64,000 nucleotides of DNA from Bradyrhizobium nitroreducens (GCF_002776695.1 NZ_LFJC01000003.1:1392636-1456635); one strand, 5' to 3'; shown: positions 32,885 to 41,915, numbered from the stretch's first letter. Program-made: numbers and translations. Notes: generated by a model from the sequence alone, not told the origin.

Positions 32885-34087
32885 TCACGTCACCGCGTTC
32901 ACGACCTGATATTCCGGCCGTCGCCACACCTCGCCTGCGATCACCCCCTCGATGATCTCCGCCGCCCGCACGATCTCGCTCTCGCCAATGTACAGCGGCG
33001 TGATCCCGAACCTCATGATGTCAGGCGCACGGAAATCGCCGATGACCCCGCGTGCGATCAGCGCCTGCATGGCGGCGTAACCGCCGTCGAAGGCAAAGGA
33101 AACCTGCGAGCCGCGGTGCTCATGCGCGCGCGGAGTGACCAGCCTCAAGGACGGGCAGCGGCGCTCGACCTCGGCGATCAGCAAGTCACCGAGCGCCAGC
33201 GAGCGGGCGCGGACCTCCGCGATGTCGACGCGGTCCCAGATGTCGAGCGAAGCCTCCAGCGCCGCCATCGCGAGTACCGGAGGCGTACCGACGCGCATGC
33301 GCTCGACGCCGCCGGCGGCGGCATAGGCCAGCTCGAACGCAAACGGCTTGGCGTGCCCCATCCAGCCCGACAGCGCCGCCCGCGCCGTGTCGGCGTGGCG
33401 CGGGCCGACGTAAAGGAAGGCCGGCGCGCCGGGACCGGCGTTGAGATATTTGTAGGTGCAGCCCGCCGCGAAATCCGCGCCGCACGCGGCAAGAGCGACC
33501 GGCAGCGCGCCGGCGGAATGGGCGAGATCCCAGACGGTGACGATGCCGAGCGCATGCGCCTTCGCGGTCAGTTCCGCCATGTCGTGGCGACGGCCGGTGC
33601 GATAGTCGACCTCGGTGATGTAGAGCACCGCGACATCCTCCGAGAGCGCGGATTCGATCTCCTCCGGCGCCACCAAGCGCAATTGATGGCCGCGCCCAAG
33701 TGTCTCGATCAGGCCTTCGGCCATGTAGAGATCGGTCGGAAAGTTGCCGGTGTCCGACAGGACGATCTTGCGGGATGCGTTCATGTCCAGCGCGGCGGCG
33801 AGCGCCTGATAGACCTTCAGTGACAGCGTGTCTCCGACCATCACCGAGCCGGCTTCCGCACCGATCAGCCGTGCGATGCGATCGCCGAGTAGGCGCGGCT
33901 GGACATACCAGCCCGCGGTGTTCCAGGCGCGGATCAGCTCATGGCCCCACTCGGTCGTGATCACGCGGTTGACCCGCTCGGCGACGCCGCGGGGCAGCGC
34001 ACCGAGCGAATTGCCGTCGAGATAGATCACGCCATCGGGCAAGTGGAACAGAGCTTTGGTGTCGTCATAGACGCGATATCTGGTCAT
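32885..34087 (-). CDS. kynU: Kynureninase
   Basis: A 400-residue PLP-dependent hydrolase that cleaves L-kynurenine to anthranilate and L-alanine. It shows the family start IYLDGNSLGALPRGV, the aspartate and Schiff-base region VTVWDLAHSAGALPV and CTYKYLNAGPGAPAF with Lys213, and YVGPRHADTARAALSGWMGHAKPFAFE. It lies last in a three-gene operon, 19 bp behind kynA. Length is normal for the family. Confidence 0.95.
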   Translation of the reverse strand: MTRYRVYDDTKALFHLPDGVIYLDGNSLGALPRGVAERVNRVITTEWGHELIRAWNTAGWYVQPRLLGDRIARLIGAEAGSVMVGDTLSLKVYQALAAALDMNASRKIVLSDTGNFPTDLYMAEGLIETLGRGHQLRLVAPEEIESALSEDVAVLYITEVDYRTGRRHDMAELTAKAHALGIVTVWDLAHSAGALPVALAACGADFAAGCTYKYLNAGPGAPAFLYVGPRHADTARAALSGWMGHAKPFAFELAYAAAGGVERMRVGTPPVLAMAALEASLDIWDRVDIAEVRARSLALGDLLIAEVERRCPSLRLVTPRAHEHRGSQVSFAFDGGYAAMQALIARGVIGDFRAPDIMRFGITPLYIGESEIVRAAEIIEGVIAGEVWRRPEYQVVNAVT

Positions 34088-34106
34088 GGATATTTCTTGG
34101 GCATTT

Positions 34107-34946
34107 CTACAGAATGGTGCGGACGCGCCAGAGTTCGGGGAAGAGCTCCACCTCCAGCATGCGTTTGAGATAGCTGACCCCGCCGGTGCCGCCGGTGCCG
34201 CGCTTGAAGCCGATCACGCGCTCGACCGTCGTCACATGGTTGAAGCGCCAGCGGCGGAAATAATCCTCGAAGTCGACCAGCTTTTCGGCGAGCTCGTAGA
34301 GCATCCAATGCGTCTCCGGCGCCTCGTAGACCACGCGCCAGGCCTGCAGCACGCCTTCGTTGAAGCTGTGCGTTTCGCGAACATCGCGCGCCAGCACCGC
34401 TGCCGGCATCCTGAGCCCGTTGCGGTCGGCGAGCCTGAGCACCTCGTCATAGAGGCTGGGCGTTGCGAGTTCGGCCTCGAGCAGCTTCGTCGTCTCGACA
34501 TCGTGCGCGTGCGGCTTCAGCATGGCGTGGTTGCGGTTGCCGAGCAGGAATTCGATCAGCCGGTATTGCCGCGACTGGAAGCCCGAGGATTGTCCGAGTT
34601 GCGAGCGGAAGCGCGTATACTCGCTCGGCGTCATCGTGCGCAGCACGTCCCAGGCGTTGTTGAGCTGCTCGAAGATCCGCGACATCCGCGCCAGCATCTT
34701 CATGGCGGGCGACACTTCGTCTCTGGCGATGGCGCGGCGCGCAGCACTGAGCTCGTGAATGGCAAGGCGCATCCACAGCTCCGTGGTCTGATGCTGGATG
34801 ATGAACAGCATCTCGTCATGCGCTTCCGAGAGCGGGTGCTGCGCGCCGAGGATCGCATCCAGCGCCAGGTAGTCGCCATAGGACATACGGCGGGCGAAAT
34901 CGGTCTCGGCGCCTTCGCTGGTGGGATCGTAGTCGCTGGACGTCAT
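34107..34946 (-). CDS. kynA: Tryptophan 2,3-dioxygenase
   Basis: A 279-residue haem dioxygenase that opens the indole ring of tryptophan to give N-formylkynurenine. Family motifs include [59 protein letters not shown] and the C-terminal [33 protein letters not shown], which holds the haem-ligand His. It lies 36 bp downstream of the formamidase gene and 19 bp upstream of kynU. Confidence 0.96.
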   Translation of the reverse strand: MTSSDYDPTSEGAETDFARRMSYGDYLALDAILGAQHPLSEAHDEMLFIIQHQTTELWMRLAIHELSAARRAIARDEVSPAMKMLARMSRIFEQLNNAWDVLRTMTPSEYTRFRSQLGQSSGFQSRQYRLIEFLLGNRNHAMLKPHAHDVETTKLLEAELATPSLYDEVLRLADRNGLRMPAAVLARDVRETHSFNEGVLQAWRVVYEAPETHWMLYELAEKLVDFEDYFRRWRFNHVTTVERVIGFKRGTGGTGGVSYLKRMLEVELFPELWRVRTIL

Positions 34947-34982
34947 GGACAGGCCCTTTCGATCGATCTTCCCCGGCTTTGC

Positions 34983-35792
34983 TCAGTCGAGGCCGATCAG
35001 GCGCGCGGTGATCGGCGAAGCCGGATCCTTCAGTCCGTCGATCACTGTAAAATGGTTCAGCCCGGGATCGACCACGAGGCGCGTCGGCACATCGAAGCCG
35101 GTCCAGATGTTGGCCATCAGGTCTGACTGGCGGATGAATTCGGGCCGCTCGACGCCACCCACCCAGGCGGTCACGGGCGCATGCCCGCGCGGCAAATGCA
35201 GCGCCGCACTCTCCAGAGTGGCCTCCTCCATGCTCATGCGCAGCGTCTCGTTCATCCTGGTCTTGAGCAGCGGACGCAGATCATGCAGACCGCTGATCGA
35301 GAGCGTGCCGGCAATGCGATTATAGACGGCGGGCTCCAGCCGGCTGTCGTCGCACAGCATGCGCATCACGAGATGGCCGCCGGCGGAGTGGCCGGCAAGC
35401 CGGATTGGCCCTGCGACGAGTGAAGCCGCTTTCGCGATCGCGGCGGCGATCTCGGCGGTGATGTCGCTGATGCGGGCGGCCGGCGTCAACGTGTAGCTCG
35501 GCAGCGCCACGCTCCAGCCGTGATGACGCGCGCCTTCCGCGAGATCGGTCCAGGTCGACTTGTCGAAGCGCATCCAGTAGCCGCCATGGACGAAGACGAC
35601 GAGGCCCTTGCTGTGGCCGTCGGGCAGGATCAAGTCCAGCTTCTGGCGCTCACCGGCGCCATAGGCGATGTCGGGTCGAAAATTTGTCAGCCCGGCCCGG
35701 TAAGCCGCCGCTTGCTCCGCCCATTGCGCCGGCATCTTGTCCGAGCCCGGGATATGGGCCGAATTGGCATAAGCATCATCCCAATCGCGCAT
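34983..35792 (-). CDS. N-formylkynurenine formamidase, alpha/beta-hydrolase type
   Basis: A 269-residue alpha/beta hydrolase with oxyanion-hole HGGYWM, nucleophile elbow GHSAGGHLVMRM and DPGLNHFTVIDGL carrying the likely catalytic His. The fold is that of eukaryotic arylformamidase rather than the metal-dependent KynB cyclase-type enzyme common in bacteria. Its place at the head of an operon with kynA and kynU makes hydrolysis of N-formylkynurenine to kynurenine the best call. Without the context it would be a general esterase. Confidence 0.85.
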   Translation of the reverse strand: MRDWDDAYANSAHIPGSDKMPAQWAEQAAAYRAGLTNFRPDIAYGAGERQKLDLILPDGHSKGLVVFVHGGYWMRFDKSTWTDLAEGARHHGWSVALPSYTLTPAARISDITAEIAAAIAKAASLVAGPIRLAGHSAGGHLVMRMLCDDSRLEPAVYNRIAGTLSISGLHDLRPLLKTRMNETLRMSMEEATLESAALHLPRGHAPVTAWVGGVERPEFIRQSDLMANIWTGFDVPTRLVVDPGLNHFTVIDGLKDPASPITARLIGLD

Positions 35793-35928
35793 CGTGTCTC
35801 CCTGGGACTCGTTCAGCGGGCTGAGCGCCAGTCTGCCACCGGACAGACCGGCATCCTAGTCTTTCTTTTAAGCTTAAAGGATTTGGCGAAGCACGTGTTT
35901 CAGGCAGATGGCGCTCCAGCCGAGACGC

Positions 35929-36020
35929 CGTAGGGCGGGCAAAGCAAAGCGTGCCCACCACCCGCACGAAATCGAGGAAGGTGGTGGGCACGGCACAGGT
36001 GCGCCTTTGCCCAACCTAGG
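35929..36020. repeat. Palindromic intergenic repeat
   Basis: Arms 35929-35962 and 35980-36020 form an imperfect inverted repeat around GGGCGGGCAAAG and GCCCACCACC, with a short loop. It lies between the kynurenine operon promoter region and the stop of the M20 gene. A related TAGGGTGGGCAAAG pattern is common between Bradyrhizobium genes (recalled). Confidence 0.7.
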
Positions 36021-36042
36021 AGAGCTGTGCCTGAGGTGACCG

Positions 36043-37320
36043 CTACGCCTTCTCCACCCCGCACCACTCCGCGATGAACAGCGCCATCGCCTTGGTGGTT
36101 TTCTTCAGCGAGTCCAGATCGACATATTCGTTGAAGCCGTGCATCTCGCCGCCGCTGGCGCCGAAGCAGAGGCTCGGGATACCGTGGTTGAGGCCGTAGA
36201 AGCGTGTGTCGGTGAGCGCGGTGAAGACGAGGTCTTCGACGGCGCCGCCATAGACCTTGCCGAATGCCTTGCCGAACGCGGCCTCCGGCGCCGCGGCGTC
36301 CGTCAGCTCATAGCCTTCCGACAGGAAGCCCGACCATTCGATCTCCGGCGGATTGTTGGCGAGGAAGCGATGGTTGCGCGCGGCGGCCGCGACGCAGGCC
36401 ATGATCTCTTTCTGGTGATCGGCGATCGACCAGCCCGGCAGCACCGCAATCCGGCAATCGACGTCGCACCAGGCCGGTACGCTGGAGGCCCAGTCGCCGC
36501 CCTTGATGATGCCGGGGTTGAAATTGATGGGATGGTTGAGCGTCTTGAAGTGCTTGTCCGCCTTCGCCCGCTCGTTCCATTCGATCTCGAGCTTCTGCAG
36601 CGCATGGATCAGATGATAGGCCGCCATGATCGCATTGGCCCCGGAGCCGGCGAAGGCGACATGTGTCGGATGCCCCTTCACGCGCAGGCGAAACCAGATC
36701 ACGCCGACCTGCGAGCGTACCATCTTGCCGCCGGTCGGCTCCGGAATGAAGCAGGCATCCGCGCGGTAGCCGCGCTGCAGCGTCGAGAGGGCGCCGACGC
36801 CGGTGCTCTCCTCCTCGATGACGGACTGGAAGTGAATCCGCGCGGTGGGCTTGAAGCCGGCGGCTTTGATCGCATCCAGCGCATAGAGCGCACCGATGGT
36901 GCCTGACTTCATGTCGCAGGCGCCGCGGCCGAACATCTTGCCGTCCTTGATGACGGGCGAGAACGGCGGCGTCTCCCACAATTCCAGGGGACCGGCGGGC
37001 ACCACGTCGCAGTGGCCCTGCAGGATCAGCGATTTGCCGCCATTCGTTTGCGGACGGTAGGTGCCCACCACCGAGCGCGCCTTGGAGAAATCATGCTCGA
37101 TCGGGCCGAAGCCGCGCAGATCCTTGAGATCATCGACATCGATATGCCAGTCGTCGACCTCGTAGCCGCGCTGGCGCAAGAGGTCGCCGATCATGTCCTG
37201 GCACGGCCCCTCCGCCCCGCGGGTCGAAGGGATCGCGACGAAATCGCGTGTGGTGGCAAGCTGGGCCTCGAAGCCGGCATCGACGGCGTCGAGAATCCTC
37301 TGCTGCGTTTCGGCATTCAT
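36043..37320 (-). CDS. ArgE/DapE-family M20 deacylase
   Basis: A 425-residue zinc peptidase-family enzyme. Metal ligands are visible in ILQGHCDVVPAG (His and Asp), GRGACDMKSG (bridging Asp), IEEESTGVGALS (catalytic Glu pair) and the C-terminal GGEMHGFNEYVDL. The dimerisation domain follows ACFIPEPTGG. Members deacylate N-acyl amino acids or related peptides; the exact substrate is unknown. Given the neighbouring kyn operon a role in N-acylated tryptophan metabolism is conceivable but unsupported. Confidence 0.9.
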   Translation of the reverse strand: MNAETQQRILDAVDAGFEAQLATTRDFVAIPSTRGAEGPCQDMIGDLLRQRGYEVDDWHIDVDDLKDLRGFGPIEHDFSKARSVVGTYRPQTNGGKSLILQGHCDVVPAGPLELWETPPFSPVIKDGKMFGRGACDMKSGTIGALYALDAIKAAGFKPTARIHFQSVIEEESTGVGALSTLQRGYRADACFIPEPTGGKMVRSQVGVIWFRLRVKGHPTHVAFAGSGANAIMAAYHLIHALQKLEIEWNERAKADKHFKTLNHPINFNPGIIKGGDWASSVPAWCDVDCRIAVLPGWSIADHQKEIMACVAAAARNHRFLANNPPEIEWSGFLSEGYELTDAAAPEAAFGKAFGKVYGGAVEDLVFTALTDTRFYGLNHGIPSLCFGASGGEMHGFNEYVDLDSLKKTTKAMALFIAEWCGVEKA

Positions 37321-37374
37321 CAGGCAACTCCAGGCATTCCAACGGTTTCCAAGGAGTGCGCAAGCTAGCCGATT

Positions 37375-38100
37375 TCAGCCGTTCGGGTACTCCACAAAAT
37401 ATGCATCCCGCAATGCATCTTCGAGCAGTCGGCCTTCCGAATAGCCATTCAGCGTCGCAGGGCGGCCCACCCCGTCGAGCAGGCGCGGACACGGCTCCGG
37501 CGCGCCGAGCACGGTGCGCACCGGAATGCGCTCGGCGTAGATCGGCAACGCATAATCCTCGTCGTCGTCAGCGACACCCTTGGCGCGTATCTTGGCCGAG
37601 GCCTCCTCGATCTCCATCGCGATGAAGGACGTCGCCTTGATCTCCTGGGTGTTGCTCGCTCTGAGGCCCGCGGTGCGATCCGGGAAGAAGCGGTCGACCA
37701 TCGCGATCACTGCCCGCTCCTTCTCCTCGGGGTCGGTGACGAGATAGGCTGTGCCGAACGCCATCACCGCGCGATAGTCGGCGGAATGGTTGAAGCCGCA
37801 GCGTGCCAGAACGAGGCTGTCGAGATGTGCGACCGTCAGGCACACGCGCTCGCCTTTGGTCTGGTTGCGCAGCATGCGGCTGGCGCTCGAGCCGTGCCAG
37901 TACAGCTTCGTGCCCTCGCGCCAGAAGAAGGTCGGCGTGCAATAGGGCTGGCCGTCGATCACGTAGGAGACGTGGCAAAGCATCGAGGAATCCAGGATGC
38001 GATGAACGGTCTCGTGATCGTAGAAGCCGCGGTCGTGCCGGCGCTTCACCTGGTTGCGCGCGGATATCGGATAGGAATTCGAAGTCTCGGCCTGGCTCAC
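37375..38100 (-). CDS. Pyridoxamine 5'-phosphate oxidase-related FMN-binding protein
   Basis: A 241-residue split-barrel flavoprotein. RRHDRGFYDHETVHRILDSSMLCHVSYVIDGQPYCTPTFFWREG and YWHGSSASRMLRNQTKGERVCLTVAHLDSLVLARC are diagnostic of the PNPOx-like family, which binds FMN or F420. GTG at 38100 is taken as the start because an AGGAG site (38106-38110) precedes it by five bases and the conserved domain begins soon after. It is divergent from a MocR regulator. Confidence 0.88.
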   Translation of the reverse strand: MSQAETSNSYPISARNQVKRRHDRGFYDHETVHRILDSSMLCHVSYVIDGQPYCTPTFFWREGTKLYWHGSSASRMLRNQTKGERVCLTVAHLDSLVLARCGFNHSADYRAVMAFGTAYLVTDPEEKERAVIAMVDRFFPDRTAGLRASNTQEIKATSFIAMEIEEASAKIRAKGVADDDEDYALPIYAERIPVRTVLGAPEPCPRLLDGVGRPATLNGYSEGRLLEDALRDAYFVEYPNG

Positions 38101-38105
38101 GGCTG

Positions 38106-38110
38106 CTCCT
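38106..38110 (-). promoter_or_regulatory. Ribosome binding site deciding a GTG start
   Basis: AGGAG on the minus strand lies five bases upstream of the GTG at 38100. It favours this start over the open frame reaching 38271, which would overlap the divergent MocR gene. Confidence 0.75.
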
Positions 38111-38165
38111 GATCGGATTGGAAGATCTGGAGCAGTTGTAGCGACGCATTTGGTCTGCGATAGTT

Positions 38166-38201
38166 CCAATTCCATGCAAAAGATTCCGACCAATTCCATG
38201 C
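38166..38201 (+). repeat. Direct 12-bp repeat at the MocR gene start
   Basis: CCAATTCCATGC occurs at 38166-38177 and again at 38190-38201, a period of 24 bp, and each copy contains an ATG in frame with the MocR gene. MocR regulators commonly bind direct repeats near their own promoters, so this may be an operator overlapping the translation start; this is inference. Confidence 0.5.
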
Positions 38202-39664
38202 CCCCGCCGGCCAAGACTTCCTTGCCGACAAAGACCGAGCTGCCGCTCGACCTCACCGGCCCACACGTCACGGCCGGCGCCTCCGCCGCGCAACGGCTCT
38301 ATCAGGCGCTGTGCGAGATGATCGTCTCCGGCCTGGTCAAGCCCGGAGAGCCTCTGCCGCCGTCGCGCACGCTGGCGAAGCAGACCGGCTTTCGGCGCAA
38401 CGCCGTCGTGATCGCCTATGAACGCCTGATCGCCGACGGCTTTGCCGAGGCCAAAGTCGGCTCCGGCACCTTCGTCGCCGCACGGATCCCTGCGCGCGCG
38501 GCCGTGCCGCGCAAGCCGAAGGTCGCGGTCGATGCGCCGCGACAAGGCGCTTTCGCACTCGGCTGCACCCATATCGACGAACGCGCATTGCAGCGTTTTC
38601 GCAGCTACGTCGGCCGCCGCATGCGCGCGTTCGGGTCGGAGCATCTGCATTATGGCGATCCGCGCGGCAGCCGAGAGCTGCGTGCGGCCATCGCCGATCA
38701 TCTGTTGTCGGCGCGCGGGCTGCGCTGCGATCCCGATCAGATCGTGATTACGTCAGGCACACTGCACGCGCTGCGCATCGTGCTGAGCGCGATCCTGAAA
38801 GCGGGCGACCAGATCTGGTGCGAGGACCCAGGTTATCCCATCGCGCGAAAGACCATCGCGCATTGCGGCTATCGCGCCGTGCCCGTTCCTGTCGACGAGC
38901 ACGGCATGCGGGTCGCCAAGGGCCGCTCCGCTGCGCCGTCTGCGCGCGCGGCCTATGTCACGCCGTCACACCAGTTTCCGCTGGGCGTGCAGATGTCGAT
39001 GTCGCGGCGGCTCGAGCTTCTGGACTGGGCCAAGCAGGCCGGCGCCTTCGTGCTGGAGGACGATTACGACAGCGAGTTTCGCTATGACGGCGCTCCGCTG
39101 ATGTCGCTCGCCGGCATCGACCGTCTCCAGCGCGTGATCTATCTCGGCACCTTCGCCAAGACGCTGTTTCCGGGCCTGCGCATCGGCTATTGCGCCCTGC
39201 CCGAACGCCTGATCGCTGATGTGACGGCTGCGCGCGCGGCGCTCGATCGCTTCCCCGGCACGCTGATGGAAGGCGCGGTGGCCGACATGCTCAATTCGGG
39301 CGCGTTCGCCGCAAACCTCAAGCGGGTGCGAAAGCTCTATCGCGAGGCCCGAGACGTGCTGGCCGAGACGCTGGAGGCCGCATCCGATGGCGCGCTGTCG
39401 GTGCCGGTGCCGTCACAAGGCCTGCATCTGGTCGCCCGGTTCGATCCCTCGGTAGATCTGTCCGTGGCCGCGCAAGCCAAGCAGGCGGCCGGTGCGGAAG
39501 GCTGGCTCCTGGCCGACACCTATTTGCGCGCGCGCCCTCTGCCCGGCTTCGTGCTGGGATTTTCCGGGCATGCGGTTCCACAACTCATCGCCTCCGCGGA
39601 ACAGTTGGCGCGAGAATCGCGCGCAGCCCTGCGCACTCGGAACAAGTCGGCGCGGCGGGCATAA
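38174..39664 (+). CDS. MocR-family (PdxR-like) transcriptional regulator
   Basis: About 496 residues. A GntR-type winged-helix domain (QRLYQALCEMIVSGLVKPGEPLPPSRTLAKQTGFRRNAVVIAYERLIADGFAEAKVGSGTFV) is fused to a fold-type-I aminotransferase domain containing YGDPRGSRELRAAIADHLL, ITSGTLHALRIVLSAI, PSHQFPLGVQMSMSRR and the PLP-lysine segment YLGTFAKTLFPGLRIGY. Such proteins sense PLP and control vitamin B6 or related genes. Divergent pairing with a PNPOx-like gene supports a B6-linked target. Starts at 38174 and 38198 both lack a good ribosome site. Confidence 0.93.
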   Translation: MQKIPTNSMPPPAKTSLPTKTELPLDLTGPHVTAGASAAQRLYQALCEMIVSGLVKPGEPLPPSRTLAKQTGFRRNAVVIAYERLIADGFAEAKVGSGTFVAARIPARAAVPRKPKVAVDAPRQGAFALGCTHIDERALQRFRSYVGRRMRAFGSEHLHYGDPRGSRELRAAIADHLLSARGLRCDPDQIVITSGTLHALRIVLSAILKAGDQIWCEDPGYPIARKTIAHCGYRAVPVPVDEHGMRVAKGRSAAPSARAAYVTPSHQFPLGVQMSMSRRLELLDWAKQAGAFVLEDDYDSEFRYDGAPLMSLAGIDRLQRVIYLGTFAKTLFPGLRIGYCALPERLIADVTAARAALDRFPGTLMEGAVADMLNSGAFAANLKRVRKLYREARDVLAETLEAASDGALSVPVPSQGLHLVARFDPSVDLSVAAQAKQAAGAEGWLLADTYLRARPLPGFVLGFSGHAVPQLIASAEQLARESRAALRTRNKSARRA

Positions 39665-39729
39665 CGAACGTTCACTATGAGAATCGCGGGCCAATGCCTA
39701 CATTGCGGCATCGCCGCCGAGACCTCACC

Positions 39730-39975
39730 ATGCCGCTACGCCGCACGACCAGCCTCGCGTTCCTGATCTCCATCGCGCTTGCCGCGACGGCGCATGCCAC
39801 CACGGTCGGACGCGAGCAGGACATCGTCGACCTCAAGCTGGGGCAGCGCGTTCAGGTGGATGACGGAACCTGTCCCGCCGGACAGGTCAAGGAAGTGCGC
39901 GGGGCGCGGATGTCCGACAAGGGCGTCGTGCGTACTGCCACTTGCGTGCAGCGCTACGGCCCGAAGACGAAGTAA
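39730..39975 (+). CDS. Small exported conserved protein
   Basis: An 81-residue protein with a signal peptide (MPLRRTTSLAFLISIALAATAHA) and a mature region REQDIVDLKLGQRVQVDDGTCPAGQVKEVRGARMSDKGVVRTATCVQR with two Cys likely to form a disulfide. I recall this LGQRVxVDDGTCPAGQxKEV pattern as a conserved Bradyrhizobium family (possibly DUF6719); function unknown. Its stop abuts the stop of the following convergent gene. Confidence 0.75.
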   Translation: MPLRRTTSLAFLISIALAATAHATTVGREQDIVDLKLGQRVQVDDGTCPAGQVKEVRGARMSDKGVVRTATCVQRYGPKTK

Positions 39976-40341
39976 CTACTGCTTCGCCGGATCGAACATG
40001 CACTGCAGGGTCGGCTTGGCGATCTTGGTGAAGGTCGGACCGATCTCGCTTTGCTTGGAAGCCGGCACCCAGTCGGTCTCGATCGTGGGCACACCGGTCT
40101 CGCTGATACCGCGCAACAGCGCCTCGCGCAGGTCGCGATCCTCGACCGCGGCCGCGGCGTGATCGTGCAGGCAGCCGCAGACTTCCTCGGGATGCTCCCA
40201 CCGTCCAATCATCCGCGGTGCGCACTGACGCACGAATTCGCTGCGGGGATCCGGTAACCGCGAGGGCGCGCGCACCTGCGCCTCGGCGGCATTGATCGTC
40301 AGAACGGTTACGAACGCGGCGGCGCAAAATCGGACGAGCAT
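39976..40341 (-). CDS. Small exported hypothetical protein
   Basis: A 121-residue protein with a signal peptide (MLVRFCAAAFVTVLTINAAEA) and a mature region with Cys residues in EFVRQCAPRMIGRWEHPEEVCGCLHDHAAAA. The ATG at 40341 gives a clean signal sequence; longer open frames upstream overlap the next small gene. No family is recognised. The CxCLH pattern is not a haem motif. Confidence 0.68.
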   Translation of the reverse strand: MLVRFCAAAFVTVLTINAAEAQVRAPSRLPDPRSEFVRQCAPRMIGRWEHPEEVCGCLHDHAAAAVEDRDLREALLRGISETGVPTIETDWVPASKQSEIGPTFTKIAKPTLQCMFDPAKQ

Positions 40342-40375
40342 GACGGCCTTTATCGGCTGATTTTCTTGTTGTCGA

Positions 40376-40540
40376 TCAGAAGCGCGCGGCAACCATGATC
40401 GGCTGCGAGCTCGCGGTGGTGATCGGCGAGCCGCTGTACTGGAAGGTGCCGACGCCGGGAAGATTGCCGTCCGGCGCACCCGCGAACGAGGAGCCGACGA
40501 TCACGAAGCCGAAAGCAAGGATGAAGCTGAGCGCGCGCAT
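40376..40540 (-). CDS. Very small exported protein
   Basis: A 54-residue protein: signal peptide MRALSFILAFGFVIVGSSFA then GAPDGNLPGVGTFQYSGSPITTASSQPIMVAARF. The open frame extends to 40795 but without homology or a clear start. Such short exported Gly/Pro-rich proteins are common in Bradyrhizobium; no function is known. Confidence 0.55.
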   Translation of the reverse strand: MRALSFILAFGFVIVGSSFAGAPDGNLPGVGTFQYSGSPITTASSQPIMVAARF

Positions 40541-40949
40541 GGTCTTGTCTCCGAATTCCGTGGCCGGCGAGGCGCCGTCGTCGTTGTGGAACTGATAACC
40601 ATGGGCGGTTTCGCGCGTGATGCGCCAGAAGCGCAAAATGGTTTCATCTTGCGTGAGAATTGTTTCGTCCGGTCCGAGGCGACGACACAATTCTCGAAAA
40701 CTGCCAAACATTTCAATCCGGTCTCGCCGGCGCTCGCGGCGGCCTGCCCGGTTCCGGTTCGGCGGCGCGACCGTATCGCGCGCCGCCGCCGTCACGGTCC
40801 CGCCTTGCGTGCTTCACACGCATTTTACGTTTTTCTGCTCAAGAGAGTGACGAACGATGGCTGGGTCCTGTCGAACCGGGGGCGCTGCGGCTGCGACCCA
40901 AGCCATCGAATCCGAGACGCCGGAATCACCGGACGCATTCAGTTGAGGG
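40541..40949. other. Intergenic stretch with a long inverted repeat
   Basis: About 409 bp without a supported gene. It contains a 16-bp imperfect inverted repeat (40655-40670 and 40680-40695, 14 of 16 pairs matching, GAGAATTGTTTCGTCC and its mirror) with a 9-bp loop. No T-run follows it. Its position, some 115 bp upstream of the small exported gene ending at 40376, would also fit an operator. Confidence 0.5.
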
Positions 40950-41159
40950 ATGGCCATGACGACGCAGGATCGCGCAACGCCGCGCGAGACGGACCAACGG
41001 ACGGACCGCAGAGTTCAACGACCGCACCACGTCGCCTCGGCCGGCGCGATGTCGCTGCAGTCCGGTCGCGGCTTCGAGGCCGCGCCACAGGCATTCGTGC
41101 GGCTGACCGGCTCGCATCTTGTCAAACCGCAGGCCAGCCGCGCTGTTGTCACCGAGTGA
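40950..41159 (+). CDS. Small hypothetical protein
   Basis: A 69-residue hydrophilic protein beginning MAMTTQDRATPRETDQRTDRR. A GAGGG ribosome site lies just before the two candidate ATG codons at 40950 and 40956; the second has the better spacing. No recognised domain. It could be a spurious frame, but the ribosome site is good. Confidence 0.45.
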   Translation: MAMTTQDRATPRETDQRTDRRVQRPHHVASAGAMSLQSGRGFEAAPQAFVRLTGSHLVKPQASRAVVTE

Positions 41160-41171
41160 CGCGCAAACGGG

Positions 41172-41720
41172 TCACTGCGTGAAGAATTCACCGCACTTCT
41201 GGACGTTCGCATCCGCTGGTCCCCACGGCATGATCGGCACGGTCGAGGTCGAGTTCTTCGGCGAGCCCTCGATCAGCCTGTCTGAATAGACCATGTAGAC
41301 CAGCACGTTGCGCTTGGCGTCACAGCCGCGCACGATCTGCATTTTCTTGAAGAACAGCGAGCGGCGCCGGCGGAACATGTCGTCGCCCTGCTCCATCTTG
41401 TTCTTGAACTTGATCGGCCCGACCTGGCGGCAGGCCAGTGAGATGTCCGAGACCTCCTCGGCAAGACCCAGCCAGCCCTTGAAGCCGCCCTTCTCCGGCA
41501 CCGTGAAATGACAGGCGACGCCCTCGACCTCGGGGTCATCAAGACCATAGGTCGCGAGCTTGTCGTTCGGGCTCATCCATTTGAACACGGTGGAACGGCG
41601 GAAGATCAGATCGGGCTCGTCGGCAGCCTGAGCGCACGCCGTCGGCAGGGCCAGAGCCAAGAGGAAGAAAGCAAAGCCTTTCAAGCGGATGCCGGAAAGA
41701 CCGAGGAAACGAGATGACAT
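41172..41720 (-). CDS. creA: CreA family exported protein
   Basis: A 182-residue protein with a signal peptide (FAFFLLALALPTACAQAA, cleavage about residue 33) and the CreA domain: STVFKWMSPNDKLATYGLDDPEVEGVACHFTVPEKGGFKGWLGLAEEVSDISLACRQVGPI, RSLFFKKMQIVRGCDAKRNVLVYMVYSDRLIEGSPKNSTSTVPI. CreA is a conserved periplasmic protein of unknown biochemical role. The ATG at 41720 is chosen for the signal sequence. Confidence 0.92.
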   Translation of the reverse strand: MSSRFLGLSGIRLKGFAFFLLALALPTACAQAADEPDLIFRRSTVFKWMSPNDKLATYGLDDPEVEGVACHFTVPEKGGFKGWLGLAEEVSDISLACRQVGPIKFKNKMEQGDDMFRRRRSLFFKKMQIVRGCDAKRNVLVYMVYSDRLIEGSPKNSTSTVPIMPWGPADANVQKCGEFFTQ

Positions 41721-41915
41721 GAAGTTCTCCGATAACAAGTCCCCACAATGTAGGCATCGCCCCACCGCTCAGGAAGACGACGGCAGGCAGGCGCGGCCGC
41801 CGTTTACCGCTCCGTGAGGCTTTTTTGCTACGAGTTGGACAAAAGTAGCTGACGGCAGAACCGCCCTGCTGGTGAACGCGTATCCCCTCTGCGAGACTAA
41901 CGTCTGATTTGGATT

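Noticed and set aside
39976..40341. The CxCLH pattern in the small exported protein as a haem site
   Set aside because: Haem c attachment needs CxxCH; here the spacing is C-G-C-L-H, so this is more likely a disulfide or metal-binding pair.
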